A stretch of 13,998 nt of DNA from an uncultured Roseburia sp. (GTDB lineage: Bacteria > Bacillota > Clostridia > Lachnospirales > Lachnospiraceae), in contig CANTEO010000063.1 in the NCBI GenBank assembly GCA_947652855.1, forward strand, positions 1 through 13,998. Reading direction: 5' to 3'. The notes below the pieces were generated by a model that had not been told where the DNA came from, made no database searches, and saw only the letters and a list, made by a program, of their open reading frames with translations. Both the position numbers and the translations under genes were made by a program. Positions 7,238 to 13,998 of the stretch are shown in pieces (positions within the stretch are counted from its first letter, which is position 1; each line of letters opens with the position of its first letter).

Positions 7238-8038
7238 ATGGTTAAAGGTCTATATACCGCTTATACCGGCATGATTGAGGAGATGCGGCGAATGGACGTC
7301 ATGACGAACAACCTCGCCAATGCGGACACGACCGGATATAAGAAAGAAGGCACAGTGAATCAGTCGTTTGACGAGCAGCTTGCGCTTAAGATTAAAGATC
7401 GGACCGAGCTTTTTCAGGAGAGAAGGCTAGGTGATGTGAGCCTTGGCGTGAAAGTCGGTGAGACATACCGGGATTTCAGCCAGGGGAATTTTTATGTGAC
7501 GGACAATCCATATGACGTGGCGTTGGACGGCAATGGGTTTTTTGCCATTGAGTTTCGGAGCAAGAACGGGGAGACGTCCATCAAGTATACGAGGGACGGA
7601 TCCTTTACCGTGGACCGCAACGGCTATCTGATGACGAAGGACGGCGACTACGTGCTCAACGCCAACGGGGCGAGGAACACGGCCGGCGGGCAGGCGAATT
7701 ATATCCGGGTGGATCCGAATCAGGACGTGAGGATTGAGACGGACGGCTGGATCTATCAGGACAACGCCAGGGTGGCGCAGATCGGCCTGGTGGATTTTGA
7801 AAATTACAATTATCTTGAGAAGTACGGGGAGAACCTGTTTGACGTGGTTGCCGGCGGGCAGTTGATGGAGTCGGAGGCCAGCATTGAGCAGGGTTGCCTT
7901 GAGATGTCGAACACCAACGTCGTGACGGAGATGGTGGAGATGATTACGATTACCAGGGCATATGAGGCGAATCAAAAGATTATCACTACGATTGACGATA
8001 CATTGGATAAAGCCGTGAACGCGGTAGGTCAGGTATAG
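7238..8038 (+). CDS. flhO: Flagellar basal-body rod protein FlhO (FlgF/FlgG family)
   Basis: A 266-residue rod/hook family protein, close to B. subtilis FlhO in length. The N-terminal rod motif is clear (NNLANADTTGYKKEG, 27-41), after MVKGLYTAYTGM, and the C-terminal helix (EMVEMITITRAYEANQKII) carries the heptad-like pattern that lets rod proteins pack together. Such proteins have no cleaved signal peptide and leave through the flagellar type III export apparatus to form the rod between MS ring and hook. AAGGAG (7224-7229) precedes the ATG by eight bases. It is the first gene after the sigma-D promoter. flgF is an alternative name. Confidence 0.92.
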   Translation: MVKGLYTAYTGMIEEMRRMDVMTNNLANADTTGYKKEGTVNQSFDEQLALKIKDRTELFQERRLGDVSLGVKVGETYRDFSQGNFYVTDNPYDVALDGNGFFAIEFRSKNGETSIKYTRDGSFTVDRNGYLMTKDGDYVLNANGARNTAGGQANYIRVDPNQDVRIETDGWIYQDNARVAQIGLVDFENYNYLEKYGENLFDVVAGGQLMESEASIEQGCLEMSNTNVVTEMVEMITITRAYEANQKIITTIDDTLDKAVNAVGQV

Positions 8039-8052
8039 GAGGGTGAGATAGC

Positions 8053-8868
8053 ATGATGAGGTCACTTTGGTCGGCGGCGTCAGGAATGATCGCGCAGCAG
8101 GCGAATGTAGATACGATTTCCAACAACCTTGCAAATGTGAACACTACGGGATACAAAACGCAGCGCGCGGAGTTTAAGTCGCTTCTGTATCAGAATATGC
8201 AGACGAGGACGACGACGGCGAACGGGGAAAATAAGCCGGTCGCGGCGCAGGTGGGCCTTGGCACCAGGATTGCGGCCATGAACACGTTTTATACGCAGGG
8301 CGCGATGCAGGCAAGCGAGAGCGACACGGATTTCGCGATCAGCGGAGACGGCTTCTTTGCGGTTCGCGGCGATGACAATAATGTATATTATACCAGGAAC
8401 GGCTCGTTTCAATGGGCGATTGGTCCCACGGGAGTGACGCTGTGCAACTCTGACGGCTATCCGGTGCTGGATACCAATGGGAACACGATCGTCGTCCCGA
8501 ATGGGATCGCCAGCGACAATATGAGGATTACCAGCGAGGGCGATATCGGATACGTTGGGAATGACGGCAATTTCGTCGCGATGAACCGTTCGATCGCGCT
8601 GTATCAGTTTACGAATCCGGCGGGCCTGCAGAAAATGTCCAGAAGCCTGCTTGCGGTGACGGACGCTTCTGGCGAGGCCATGAACGAGCGGACGACGGCG
8701 GGGCTTACAAGGAGCAGCGTGAGGCAGAATTATCTGGAGGCGTCCAACGTGCAGGTTGCGGACGAGATGGTGAACCTGATCATTGCGCAGAGGGCGTATG
8801 AGCTGAATTCCAAAGCGATTCAGGCGTCGGACGATATGCTTCAGCAGGCGAATAACCTCAAGCGGTAA
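8053..8868 (+). CDS. flhP: Flagellar distal rod protein FlhP (FlgG family)
   Basis: A 271-residue protein with both rod signatures: N-terminal SNNLANVNTTGYKTQ (24-38) and C-terminal LIIAQRAYELNSKAIQASDDML. It is the second of the tandem flhO-flhP pair, matching the order in B. subtilis. FlgG is the distal-rod protein in enterics; which of the pair plays that part is not decided by sequence. Its AGGAGGG (8037-8043) overlaps the flhO stop codon, so the two genes are probably translationally coupled. ATG at 8053 is preferred over the adjacent ATG at 8056 because of spacing. Confidence 0.92.
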   Translation: MMRSLWSAASGMIAQQANVDTISNNLANVNTTGYKTQRAEFKSLLYQNMQTRTTTANGENKPVAAQVGLGTRIAAMNTFYTQGAMQASESDTDFAISGDGFFAVRGDDNNVYYTRNGSFQWAIGPTGVTLCNSDGYPVLDTNGNTIVVPNGIASDNMRITSEGDIGYVGNDGNFVAMNRSIALYQFTNPAGLQKMSRSLLAVTDASGEAMNERTTAGLTRSSVRQNYLEASNVQVADEMVNLIIAQRAYELNSKAIQASDDMLQQANNLKR

Positions 8869-8908
8869 CAGTCGCTGCATCAATAAATGAGAGTAGGGGG
8901 AATGGAGC

Positions 8909-9259
8909 ATGGGATTAGACAGCCTTTCGGCAATTGCGGGCCAGACGTACCGCTCTGCGGCGGACAGCAGCGCGAGCGCGCTGCAGGATAGGCTAAGCGG
9001 CGGGGATCTTGGAAATGCCGCGGATGACGAGCTGATGGACGTCTGCAAGGAGTTTGAGGCTTACTTTGTGGAGCAGGTGATGAAGGAAGTGGAAAAGACG
9101 ATTCCAAGGGATGAGGAAGAGGACGCTTCTATGTCGCAGCTTAGGGATTATTTCAAAGAAGAGATGATTCAAACGCTTGCCAAAGATGTATGCGATCAGC
9201 AGAATCTGGGCTTGGCGCAGCAGTTGTATGAGCAGATGAAACGGAATTATTCCGTATAG
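8909..9259 (+). CDS. flgJ: Rod-binding protein, FlgJ N-terminal domain only
   Basis: A 116-residue protein that matches the FlgJ rod-binding domain: the core DELMDVCKEFEAYFVEQVMKEVEKT and the C-terminal LAKDVCDQQNLGLAQQLYEQMKR are typical of this family, in which the domain caps the growing rod. Enteric FlgJ (about 313 residues) adds a muramidase domain for making a hole in the wall; that half is absent here, as is usual in Firmicutes. AGGGGG (8895-8900) lies eight bases before the ATG. It is the last gene of the flhO-flhP unit, 40 bp after flhP and just before a terminator. Confidence 0.88.
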   Translation: MGLDSLSAIAGQTYRSAADSSASALQDRLSGGDLGNAADDELMDVCKEFEAYFVEQVMKEVEKTIPRDEEEDASMSQLRDYFKEEMIQTLAKDVCDQQNLGLAQQLYEQMKRNYSV

Positions 9260-9280
9260 ATTTGAGAAATCCTGTTTGGT

Positions 9281-9327
9281 GAAAAGCGGAGAATCCTGCA
9301 AAGCTTTGTATGCAGGGTTCTCTTTTC
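9281..9327 (+). terminator. Rho-independent terminator after the flagellar rod genes
   Basis: A 12-bp stem pairs GAGAATCCTGCA (9289-9300) with TGCAGGGTTCTC (9311-9322), with one U-G pair, around a 10-nt loop, followed by TTTTC. The A-run before the stem (9282-9285) pairs with the T-run, so it may also work leftward. Confidence 0.8.
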
Positions 9328-9393
9328 ATTCTGTAGGGAGTGGCTTGCCCGCGTTATCTGTATTAGGGGAAATTGTATTTGGGAGGGAAACGG

Positions 9394-11601
9394 TTGGAGA
9401 CAGTCAAAGGCTATGTAGATCATATCATCTATCGAAATTCGGAAAATGGGTACACCGTATTTCAGATGATATGCAAAGAGGAAGAGCTGACTTGCGTGGG
9501 GACATTTCCTGTCATCAGTGAAGGGGAGAATATGAAAGCGGAGGGGGAATATGCCAGCCACCCTACGTATGGAAAACAGTTTGTGGTGCGCAGGATGGAG
9601 GAATGCGAGCCGGAGGATGAGGCGGCGATGGTGCGTTATCTGGGATCAGGGGCAATCAAGGGCATAGGGATGGCTTTGGCGAGCCGGATTGTGCGCCGGT
9701 TTCGGGAAGACACCTTTCGCATCATGGAAGAGGAGCCGGAGCGCATTGCGGAAGTAAAGGGCATCAGCAAACGCATGGCGATGGAGATTTCCGGCCAAAT
9801 GGCGGAGAAGCGGGACTTGCGCCAGGCGACCATTTTTTTGCAGAAATACGGAATCTCCGTCAATCTGGCAGTGAAGGTCTATAAGGCATATCAGCAGGAC
9901 ATCTATCGGATCATAAAAGAAAACCCCTATCAGCTTGCAGATGACATTCAGGGCGTAGGCTTTAAAATTGCGGATGAGATTGCCGTGAAAGTCGGGATAC
10001 GCGCCGATTCTGATTTCCGAATTCGAAGCGGCATTTTATACAGCCTGCAGCAGGCGGCGTCCGAAGGGCATACCTACCTTCCAAAGCAGGAGCTGACAAG
10101 ACGGACGGCATGGCTTTTGGGCGTTGACGCATCCTTGATGGAAAAGCATTATATGGATTTAGCCATTGATAAAAAAGTCATGGTTAAGGGGGAGCGGATT
10201 TACGGCGCGCTCTATTATAAGATGGAATCCTCCATTGCGGATATGCTTTGCCAGCTGGATATGAAATATGACATACCGGACCGTCTGCTTGAGCGTCAGA
10301 TCCGGCAGATTGAGCGGCAGAGCGAGATGGAGCCGGATGAAATGCAGCAGGCGGCAGTGAAGGAAGCGGTGAAAAGCGGGGTGTTTATCCTGACGGGAGG
10401 CCCCGGCACCGGGAAAACCACGACGATCAATACGATTATACGCTATTTTGAGCGGGAAGGCATGGACATTTCCCTGGGCGCGCCTACGGGGCGGGCTGCA
10501 AAGCGGATGAGCGAGACGACAGGCTGTGAGGCGAAGACCATCCACCGTATGTTAGAGCTGAACGGCGGGGTGGAGGGGAACGCCGGATTTTCGCGGAATG
10601 CGGAATATCCCCTTGAGACAGACGTGATTATCATTGATGAAATGTCCATGGTGGACGTTCCGTTGATGTATGCGCTGTTAAAGGCGGTTGCGCCCGGGAC
10701 AAGGCTGATTTTGGTCGGGGACGTCAGCCAGCTTCCAAGCGTTGGGCCGGGGAGCGTGTTGAAGGACATCATTGAGGCGGGGGCATTTTCTGTGGTGAAG
10801 CTGCATAAGATCTTTCGGCAGGCGGCAAAGAGCGACATCATTTTAAACGCGCATAAAATCAATGACGGCAAAGACGTGGAGCTTGACAATAAAAGCATGG
10901 ATTTCTTTTTTCTAAAGCGGTATGAGGCGGAAAAAATCATCAATGTGACAGTTCAGTTGATTGCGCAAAAGCTGCCAGGCTTTGTGAACGCGTCCCCCAT
11001 GGACATTCAGGTGCTTACGCCGATGCGCAAGGGCCTGCTCGGCGTAGAGCGCCTAAACGGGATTCTTCAGCAGTACTTAAACCCCAAGTCGCAGGATAAA
11101 AAAGAGAAAGAATATGGATCGGCCATCTTTCGGGAGGGCGATAAGGTAATGCAGACCAAAAATAATTACCAGCTGGCCTGGGAAGTGAAGAGCCAGTACG
11201 GCTTTGCCGTGGAAAAGGGGCTTGGCGTATTTAACGGGGACATTGGGAGGATTCGAAAGATCAATGAATACGCGGGAACGATGGAAGTGGAGTTTGACGA
11301 GGCGCGTGTGGCGGAATATTCCCTGAAGAACCTGGACGAGCTGGAGCTTGCGTATGCGATCACGATCCACAAGTCGCAGGGGTCAGAGTATCCGGCAGTC
11401 GTGATCCCGCTGCTTGGCGGCCCTAAAATGCTAATGAACCGGAATTTGCTGTACACTGCGGTGACAAGGGCCAGGAAGTGCGTGACGCTTGTGGGGGATG
11501 AGCGCGCATTTTACGCCATGGCGCAAAACACGGAGCAGCAGAAGCGTTTTTCGGGCCTTGCCGATGAGATTCGAAAGGTGACGGCAGACGGGGGCGTCTA
11601 G
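9394..11601 (+). CDS. recD2: RecD2 family SF1B DNA helicase
   Basis: A 735-residue ATP-dependent 5'-3' helicase of the RecD2 (RecD-like, without RecBC) type, involved in DNA repair and recombination. The N-terminal third has an OB-like start (METVKGYVDHIIYR) and helix-hairpin-helix segments (GSGAIKGIGMALASRIV; DDIQGVGFKIADEIA). Helicase motifs follow: Walker A GGPGTGKTT (335-343), Walker B IIIDEMSMVD (412-421), LVGDVSQLPSVGPG (440-453), AITIHKSQGSEY (655-666) and LYTAVTRARK (686-695). I chose the TTG at 9394 because GGGAGGG (9381-9387) lies six bases before it and the protein then begins like other RecD2 proteins; an in-frame TTG at 9373 would add seven residues with poorer spacing. comF starts 30 bp after the stop. 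No clear promoter lies between the terminator and the start. Confidence 0.93.
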   Translation: METVKGYVDHIIYRNSENGYTVFQMICKEEELTCVGTFPVISEGENMKAEGEYASHPTYGKQFVVRRMEECEPEDEAAMVRYLGSGAIKGIGMALASRIVRRFREDTFRIMEEEPERIAEVKGISKRMAMEISGQMAEKRDLRQATIFLQKYGISVNLAVKVYKAYQQDIYRIIKENPYQLADDIQGVGFKIADEIAVKVGIRADSDFRIRSGILYSLQQAASEGHTYLPKQELTRRTAWLLGVDASLMEKHYMDLAIDKKVMVKGERIYGALYYKMESSIADMLCQLDMKYDIPDRLLERQIRQIERQSEMEPDEMQQAAVKEAVKSGVFILTGGPGTGKTTTINTIIRYFEREGMDISLGAPTGRAAKRMSETTGCEAKTIHRMLELNGGVEGNAGFSRNAEYPLETDVIIIDEMSMVDVPLMYALLKAVAPGTRLILVGDVSQLPSVGPGSVLKDIIEAGAFSVVKLHKIFRQAAKSDIILNAHKINDGKDVELDNKSMDFFFLKRYEAEKIINVTVQLIAQKLPGFVNASPMDIQVLTPMRKGLLGVERLNGILQQYLNPKSQDKKEKEYGSAIFREGDKVMQTKNNYQLAWEVKSQYGFAVEKGLGVFNGDIGRIRKINEYAGTMEVEFDEARVAEYSLKNLDELELAYAITIHKSQGSEYPAVVIPLLGGPKMLMNRNLLYTAVTRARKCVTLVGDERAFYAMAQNTEQQKRFSGLADEIRKVTADGGV

Positions 11602-11631
11602 CCAAAGGAGGAATTTAGGATAGGAAATCAA

Positions 11632-12375
11632 ATGAAGCCGCGTGAGGCGATTTGGAAATGCATTCGAAGCATAGATTTGACGCTTTTGGGCCTGCTGTAT
11701 CCAAAGCGATGCCCTTTTTGCGACAGAGCCGTCTTGCCAGGCGAGGGCATCTGCAAAGAGTGCGCCGTCAAGGCGCATTTTGTCAAGGAGCCGGCCTGCA
11801 TGAAATGCGGCAAGCCGCTCATGGACGCAAGAAGGGAATATTGCCGGGACTGTGGCAAAAAGAGCCATGCGTTTACGCAAGGGAAGGCCGTCTTTCTTTA
11901 TGAGAAGGAGACGAAGGCTGCGCTTTATCGGTTTAAGTATCAGAATAAAAGGGAATACGCCGACGTGTTTGCCAAAGAAATGGCAAAGCGTTATGGGGAC
12001 TGGATCAAGCAAAAGCGGATTCAGGCAATCGTCCCGGTTCCCTTGCATAAGAGGCGTAGAAAGAAAAGAGGGTTTAATCAGGCGGAGGTTTTGGCAAAAG
12101 AGCTTGGAAGGGAGCTTGGGATTCCGGTTTTAACGAATCTTTTAATCCGTGTGCGGGATACCAGGCCGCAAAAAGAGCTGAATGAGGCGGAACGAAAAAA
12201 TAATTTGAAAAGGGCTTTTAAAATTTCGGGAAGTATTGTACAATTAGACTATATTTTACTTTTGGATGACATCTATACGACAGGAAGCACGCTGGACGCG
12301 GCGGCAGCCGCCTTATTGGCTGCAGGGGCGCGGGAAGTGTATGCGTGCTGCGTGGGCATAGGTGGGGACGGTTAA
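11632..12375 (+). CDS. comF: ComF family protein (phosphoribosyltransferase fold)
   Basis: A 247-residue ComFC/GntX-type protein. Its N-terminal half has paired Cys motifs that probably bind zinc: C27, C30, C41, C44 and C56, C59, C71, C74. The C-terminal half has the conserved VPVPLHKRRRKKRGFNQ stretch (134-150) and a PRPP-binding motif ILLLDDIYTTGSTL (208-221). ComFC is needed for DNA uptake in B. subtilis, but homologues are common in bacteria not known to be competent. The best Shine-Dalgarno (AAAGGAGG, 11604-11611) is 20 bases from the ATG; a weaker TAGGAAA (11621-11627) is closer. An in-frame ATA at 11620 sits at the ideal distance from the strong site and would add four residues. Confidence 0.9.
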   Translation: MKPREAIWKCIRSIDLTLLGLLYPKRCPFCDRAVLPGEGICKECAVKAHFVKEPACMKCGKPLMDARREYCRDCGKKSHAFTQGKAVFLYEKETKAALYRFKYQNKREYADVFAKEMAKRYGDWIKQKRIQAIVPVPLHKRRRKKRGFNQAEVLAKELGRELGIPVLTNLLIRVRDTRPQKELNEAERKNNLKRAFKISGSIVQLDYILLLDDIYTTGSTLDAAAAALLAAGAREVYACCVGIGGDG

Positions 12376-12414
12376 GTTCAGGCATCGGTAAGGAGACTTT
12401 AGGAGGGGTGGACT

Positions 12415-12822
12415 ATGGAAGTCAGAAGCTGCAGAGGCTGTGGAAAGCTGTTTAATTATATTTCGGGTACGTATTTATGCCATGGATGCAAGAAAAAGCT
12501 GGAGGATAAATTTATTCAGGTGAGGGATTACATCCGTGAGCATGACACAGCCACGATGAAGGATATCTCAGAGGACAATGATATTTCCGTAAAGCAGCTG
12601 AAGCAATGGGTGAGGGAAGAGCGGCTGACGTTTACGGACAAATCCCCTGTGGGAATTGAGTGCGAGAATTGCGGGGCGATGATTCGGACGGGGCGTTTTT
12701 GCAATAAATGCAAAAATAATATGGCGAATGACTTAAGGCAGGCATATGCCGTGAAGCCGGTTGAGGAGCATGGCGCGAAGAGCAAGGATAAAGACAGGAT
12801 GCGTTTCCTGGATAAAAATTAA
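12415..12822 (+). CDS. yvyF: Flagellar operon protein YvyF (TIGR03826 family)
   Basis: A 135-residue protein with two four-Cys zinc-ribbon-like motifs, C6, C9, C22, C25 and C83, C86, C96, C99, on either side of a predicted helix-turn-helix (about 47-70, MKDISEDNDISVKQLKQWVREERL). This is the layout of the YvyF family of flagellar operon proteins. In B. subtilis the gene follows comFC and precedes flgM, the same left-hand order as here. The exact biochemical role is not settled to my knowledge; a regulatory role is suggested by the fold. AGGAGGGG (12401-12408) gives a strong start. A terminator follows directly. Confidence 0.85.
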   Translation: MEVRSCRGCGKLFNYISGTYLCHGCKKKLEDKFIQVRDYIREHDTATMKDISEDNDISVKQLKQWVREERLTFTDKSPVGIECENCGAMIRTGRFCNKCKNNMANDLRQAYAVKPVEEHGAKSKDKDRMRFLDKN

Positions 12823-12831
12823 CAGGGACCG

Positions 12832-12869
12832 ACAGGGCTGCTGCACGAAGGTGCGCCGGCCCTGTTTTT
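12832..12869 (+). terminator. Rho-independent terminator after yvyF
   Basis: ACAGGGC (12832-12838) pairs with GCCCTGT (12859-12865); inside, GCAC (12843-12846) pairs with GTGC (12851-12854) around a GAAG loop. Five T residues (12865-12869) end the structure. Confidence 0.85.
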
Positions 12870-12926
12870 GTATGGAGGGCGCCGTTTCGCCTGCGCGCTT
12901 CCTCATTGATTTCCATGGAAACCATT
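12870..12926. other. Spacer between the yvyF terminator and the insertion element
   Basis: No gene. It contains a perfect 12-bp palindrome TTTCCATGGAAA at 12910-12921, a few bases before the proposed left end of the insertion sequence. No start of flgM or another flagellar gene is visible. Confidence 0.4.
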
Positions 12927-12960
12927 CAGGACAAACGCATGAGTGAATAAATTGTGAACA

Positions 12961-13011
12961 AATACCACCGTTACAGGAAATTTGTGGTATTATTGCGATA
13001 AAGGTGGTGTT
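12961..13011 (+). promoter_or_regulatory. Competing inverted repeats in the transposase leader
   Basis: AATACCAC (12961-12968) pairs perfectly with GTGGTATT (12984-12991). The same left arm, extended to AATACCACC (12961-12969), can pair instead with GGTGGTGTT (13003-13011), nine pairs with one U-G. The second partner covers the transposase ribosome binding site AAGGTGG (13001-13007). The two hairpins exclude each other. Function is inferred. Confidence 0.4.
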
Positions 13012-13016
13012 TTACA

Positions 13017-13998
13017 ATGACAGAGATATTAAAAACAATAGAATTCATTGAGGATAAAAGACAGGAAAAAAAGGTCCGGCATAAACTGCTTGATATTGTG
13101 GTGATTGTGTTGTTTGCAAAACTGGCAAATGCCGATGACTGGGAGGAAGTTGAAATCTTCGCAAAGTCCAACGAAGAATTCCTGAAGCATTACATTGAAC
13201 TGGAAAACGGCATTCCCTCACACGACACAATGCAAAGGGTTATGGGCAGCATTGCGCCTGAATACATGCAGAATGTTTATAAAAAATGGAATGAACTGGT
13301 AAACAGCAAGGAGGGGGAAACACTCAAAAAAATCATCTGTATTGACGGAAAAACCATGAGAGGCAACAAATCCAGAGATCAGAAAGCAAACCATATTGTT
13401 TCCGCATGGTGTGACATGGACGGTTTCTGTCTTGGGCAGAAAAAAGTGGAAGAGAAATCAAATGAGATTACTGCCATCCCGCAGCTGCTGGATACTATAC
13501 AGGTAAAAGGATGCGTTATAACGGTTGACGCCATGGGAACGCAGACGGAAATCGTGGAAAAGATAAAACAGAAGCGTGCGGATTACACGTTGGCGGTAAA
13601 GGAAAACCAAAAAAATCTGTACCGGGAAATCAGTGAATATTTTGAGGATGTGGAACTTCTCCAGGAAATAAAAGACAATGGCGGATATAAAATCACCGTG
13701 GAAAAAGCCCATTCCCAACTGGAAAAAAGGGAATATTACCAGTGCAGTAAGATAGGTTGGATGCAGGAAAAAAGCCGTTGGAGGGGAATAAAAAGTATAG
13801 GGATGATATGCAAGACAATGGAACACTCAGGGAAACAGGTGACAGAAAGACGATATTATATCAGCAGTCTGCCGTTAGATGTGGAGTTGTTTGCGAGGAC
13901 AGTGAGGGAACACTGGTCAGTGGAAATTATGCACTGGCATCTGGATGTGACATTTAAAGAAGACAGCAATGCCACATTGGATAAAACAGCAGCACAGA
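13017..13998 (+). CDS. ISAs1-family transposase, cut by the window edge
   Basis: An open frame of 327 codons with no stop runs to the right edge; family members are usually about 370-380 residues, so roughly 50 residues are missing only because the window ends. It starts MTEILKTIEFIEDKR after AAGGTGG at 13001-13007, nine bases before the ATG. Family segments in order are CIDGKTMRG (108-116), EKSNEITAIPQLLDT (146-160), VDAMGTQ (170-176), VKENQKNLY (194-202), YYISSLPLD (280-288) and REHWSVEIMHWHLDVTF (297-313). The likely DDE triad is D110, D171 and E303. No frameshift or internal stop is seen, so the copy may be active. Codon use and base composition are more A-rich than the genes to its left, in keeping with a mobile origin. 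Confidence 0.9.
   Translation, partial: MTEILKTIEFIEDKRQEKKVRHKLLDIVVIVLFAKLANADDWEEVEIFAKSNEEFLKHYIELENGIPSHDTMQRVMGSIAPEYMQNVYKKWNELVNSKEGETLKKIICIDGKTMRGNKSRDQKANHIVSAWCDMDGFCLGQKKVEEKSNEITAIPQLLDTIQVKGCVITVDAMGTQTEIVEKIKQKRADYTLAVKENQKNLYREISEYFEDVELLQEIKDNGGYKITVEKAHSQLEKREYYQCSKIGWMQEKSRWRGIKSIGMICKTMEHSGKQVTERRYYISSLPLDVELFARTVREHWSVEIMHWHLDVTFKEDSNATLDKTAAQ

Larger units (their letters stand above)
12927..13998 (+). mobile_element. ISAs1-family insertion sequence, left part only
   Basis: The element is called from its transposase. The left end is uncertain: CAGGACAAACGCATG starting at 12927 is proposed because family ends tend to begin with CAGG, but the matching right end and the target duplication lie outside the window. 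The right part continues past 13998. Confidence 0.6.

Noticed and set aside
8080..9048. Long leftward open frame of 322 codons opposite flhP and flgJ
   Set aside because: It is antisense to two well-supported flagellar genes, is rich in Arg/His/Ile as expected of a shadow of GC-rich codons, and has no plausible domain.
1..13998. CRISPR array, tRNA, rRNA, phage or toxin-antitoxin genes
   Set aside because: No regularly spaced repeats, cloverleaf sequences, rRNA segments or recognisable proteins of these kinds were found on either strand.

Overview
The window looks like a chromosomal segment of a motile, low-to-mid GC Firmicute, most likely a Lachnospiraceae / Clostridium cluster XIVa bacterium. 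The reasons are Gram-positive AGGAGG ribosome binding sites, sigma-A and sigma-D type promoters, a gene order shared with Bacillus (mreB/mbl-flhO-flhP and comF-yvyF), and an acetyl-type MetA. The genus cannot be fixed from the sequence alone. Gene density is high and almost everything runs on the plus strand.

Layout. 1-314 is a left-edge non-coding stretch ending in a good sigma-A promoter. 315-1634 is a membrane-anchored protein with two bacterial SH3 domains, followed by a hairpin terminator. 1733-5451 is a tight cluster of rluF (23S rRNA pseudouridine synthase), ligA (NAD-dependent DNA ligase, overlapping rluF by 10 bp) and metA (homoserine O-acyltransferase, predicted acetyl-CoA type). 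5461-5875 is a small leftward unit of unknown function: strong promoter, 63-residue protein, a structured 3' region and its own terminator. From 5994 the plus strand resumes with mreB/mbl, then a sigma-D promoter that overlaps the mreB stop codon, then the flagellar rod genes flhO, flhP and a rod-binding FlgJ-like gene, closed by a terminator. 9394-12822 holds recD2, comF and yvyF, closed by a terminator. From about 12927 to the right edge is the left part of an ISAs1-family insertion sequence whose transposase runs off the window.

How it fits together. Two housekeeping clusters (cell shape; DNA and RNA maintenance with methionine synthesis) flank flagellar genes expressed by sigma-D. The comF-yvyF pair normally leads into flgM-flgK-flgL in Bacillus; here an insertion element lies just beyond the yvyF terminator. 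No CRISPR array, tRNA, rRNA, phage or defence system is visible. I did not find a clearly new multi-gene system. The best candidates for something undescribed are the small leftward unit at 5461-5875 and a possible pair of competing RNA hairpins controlling the transposase start.
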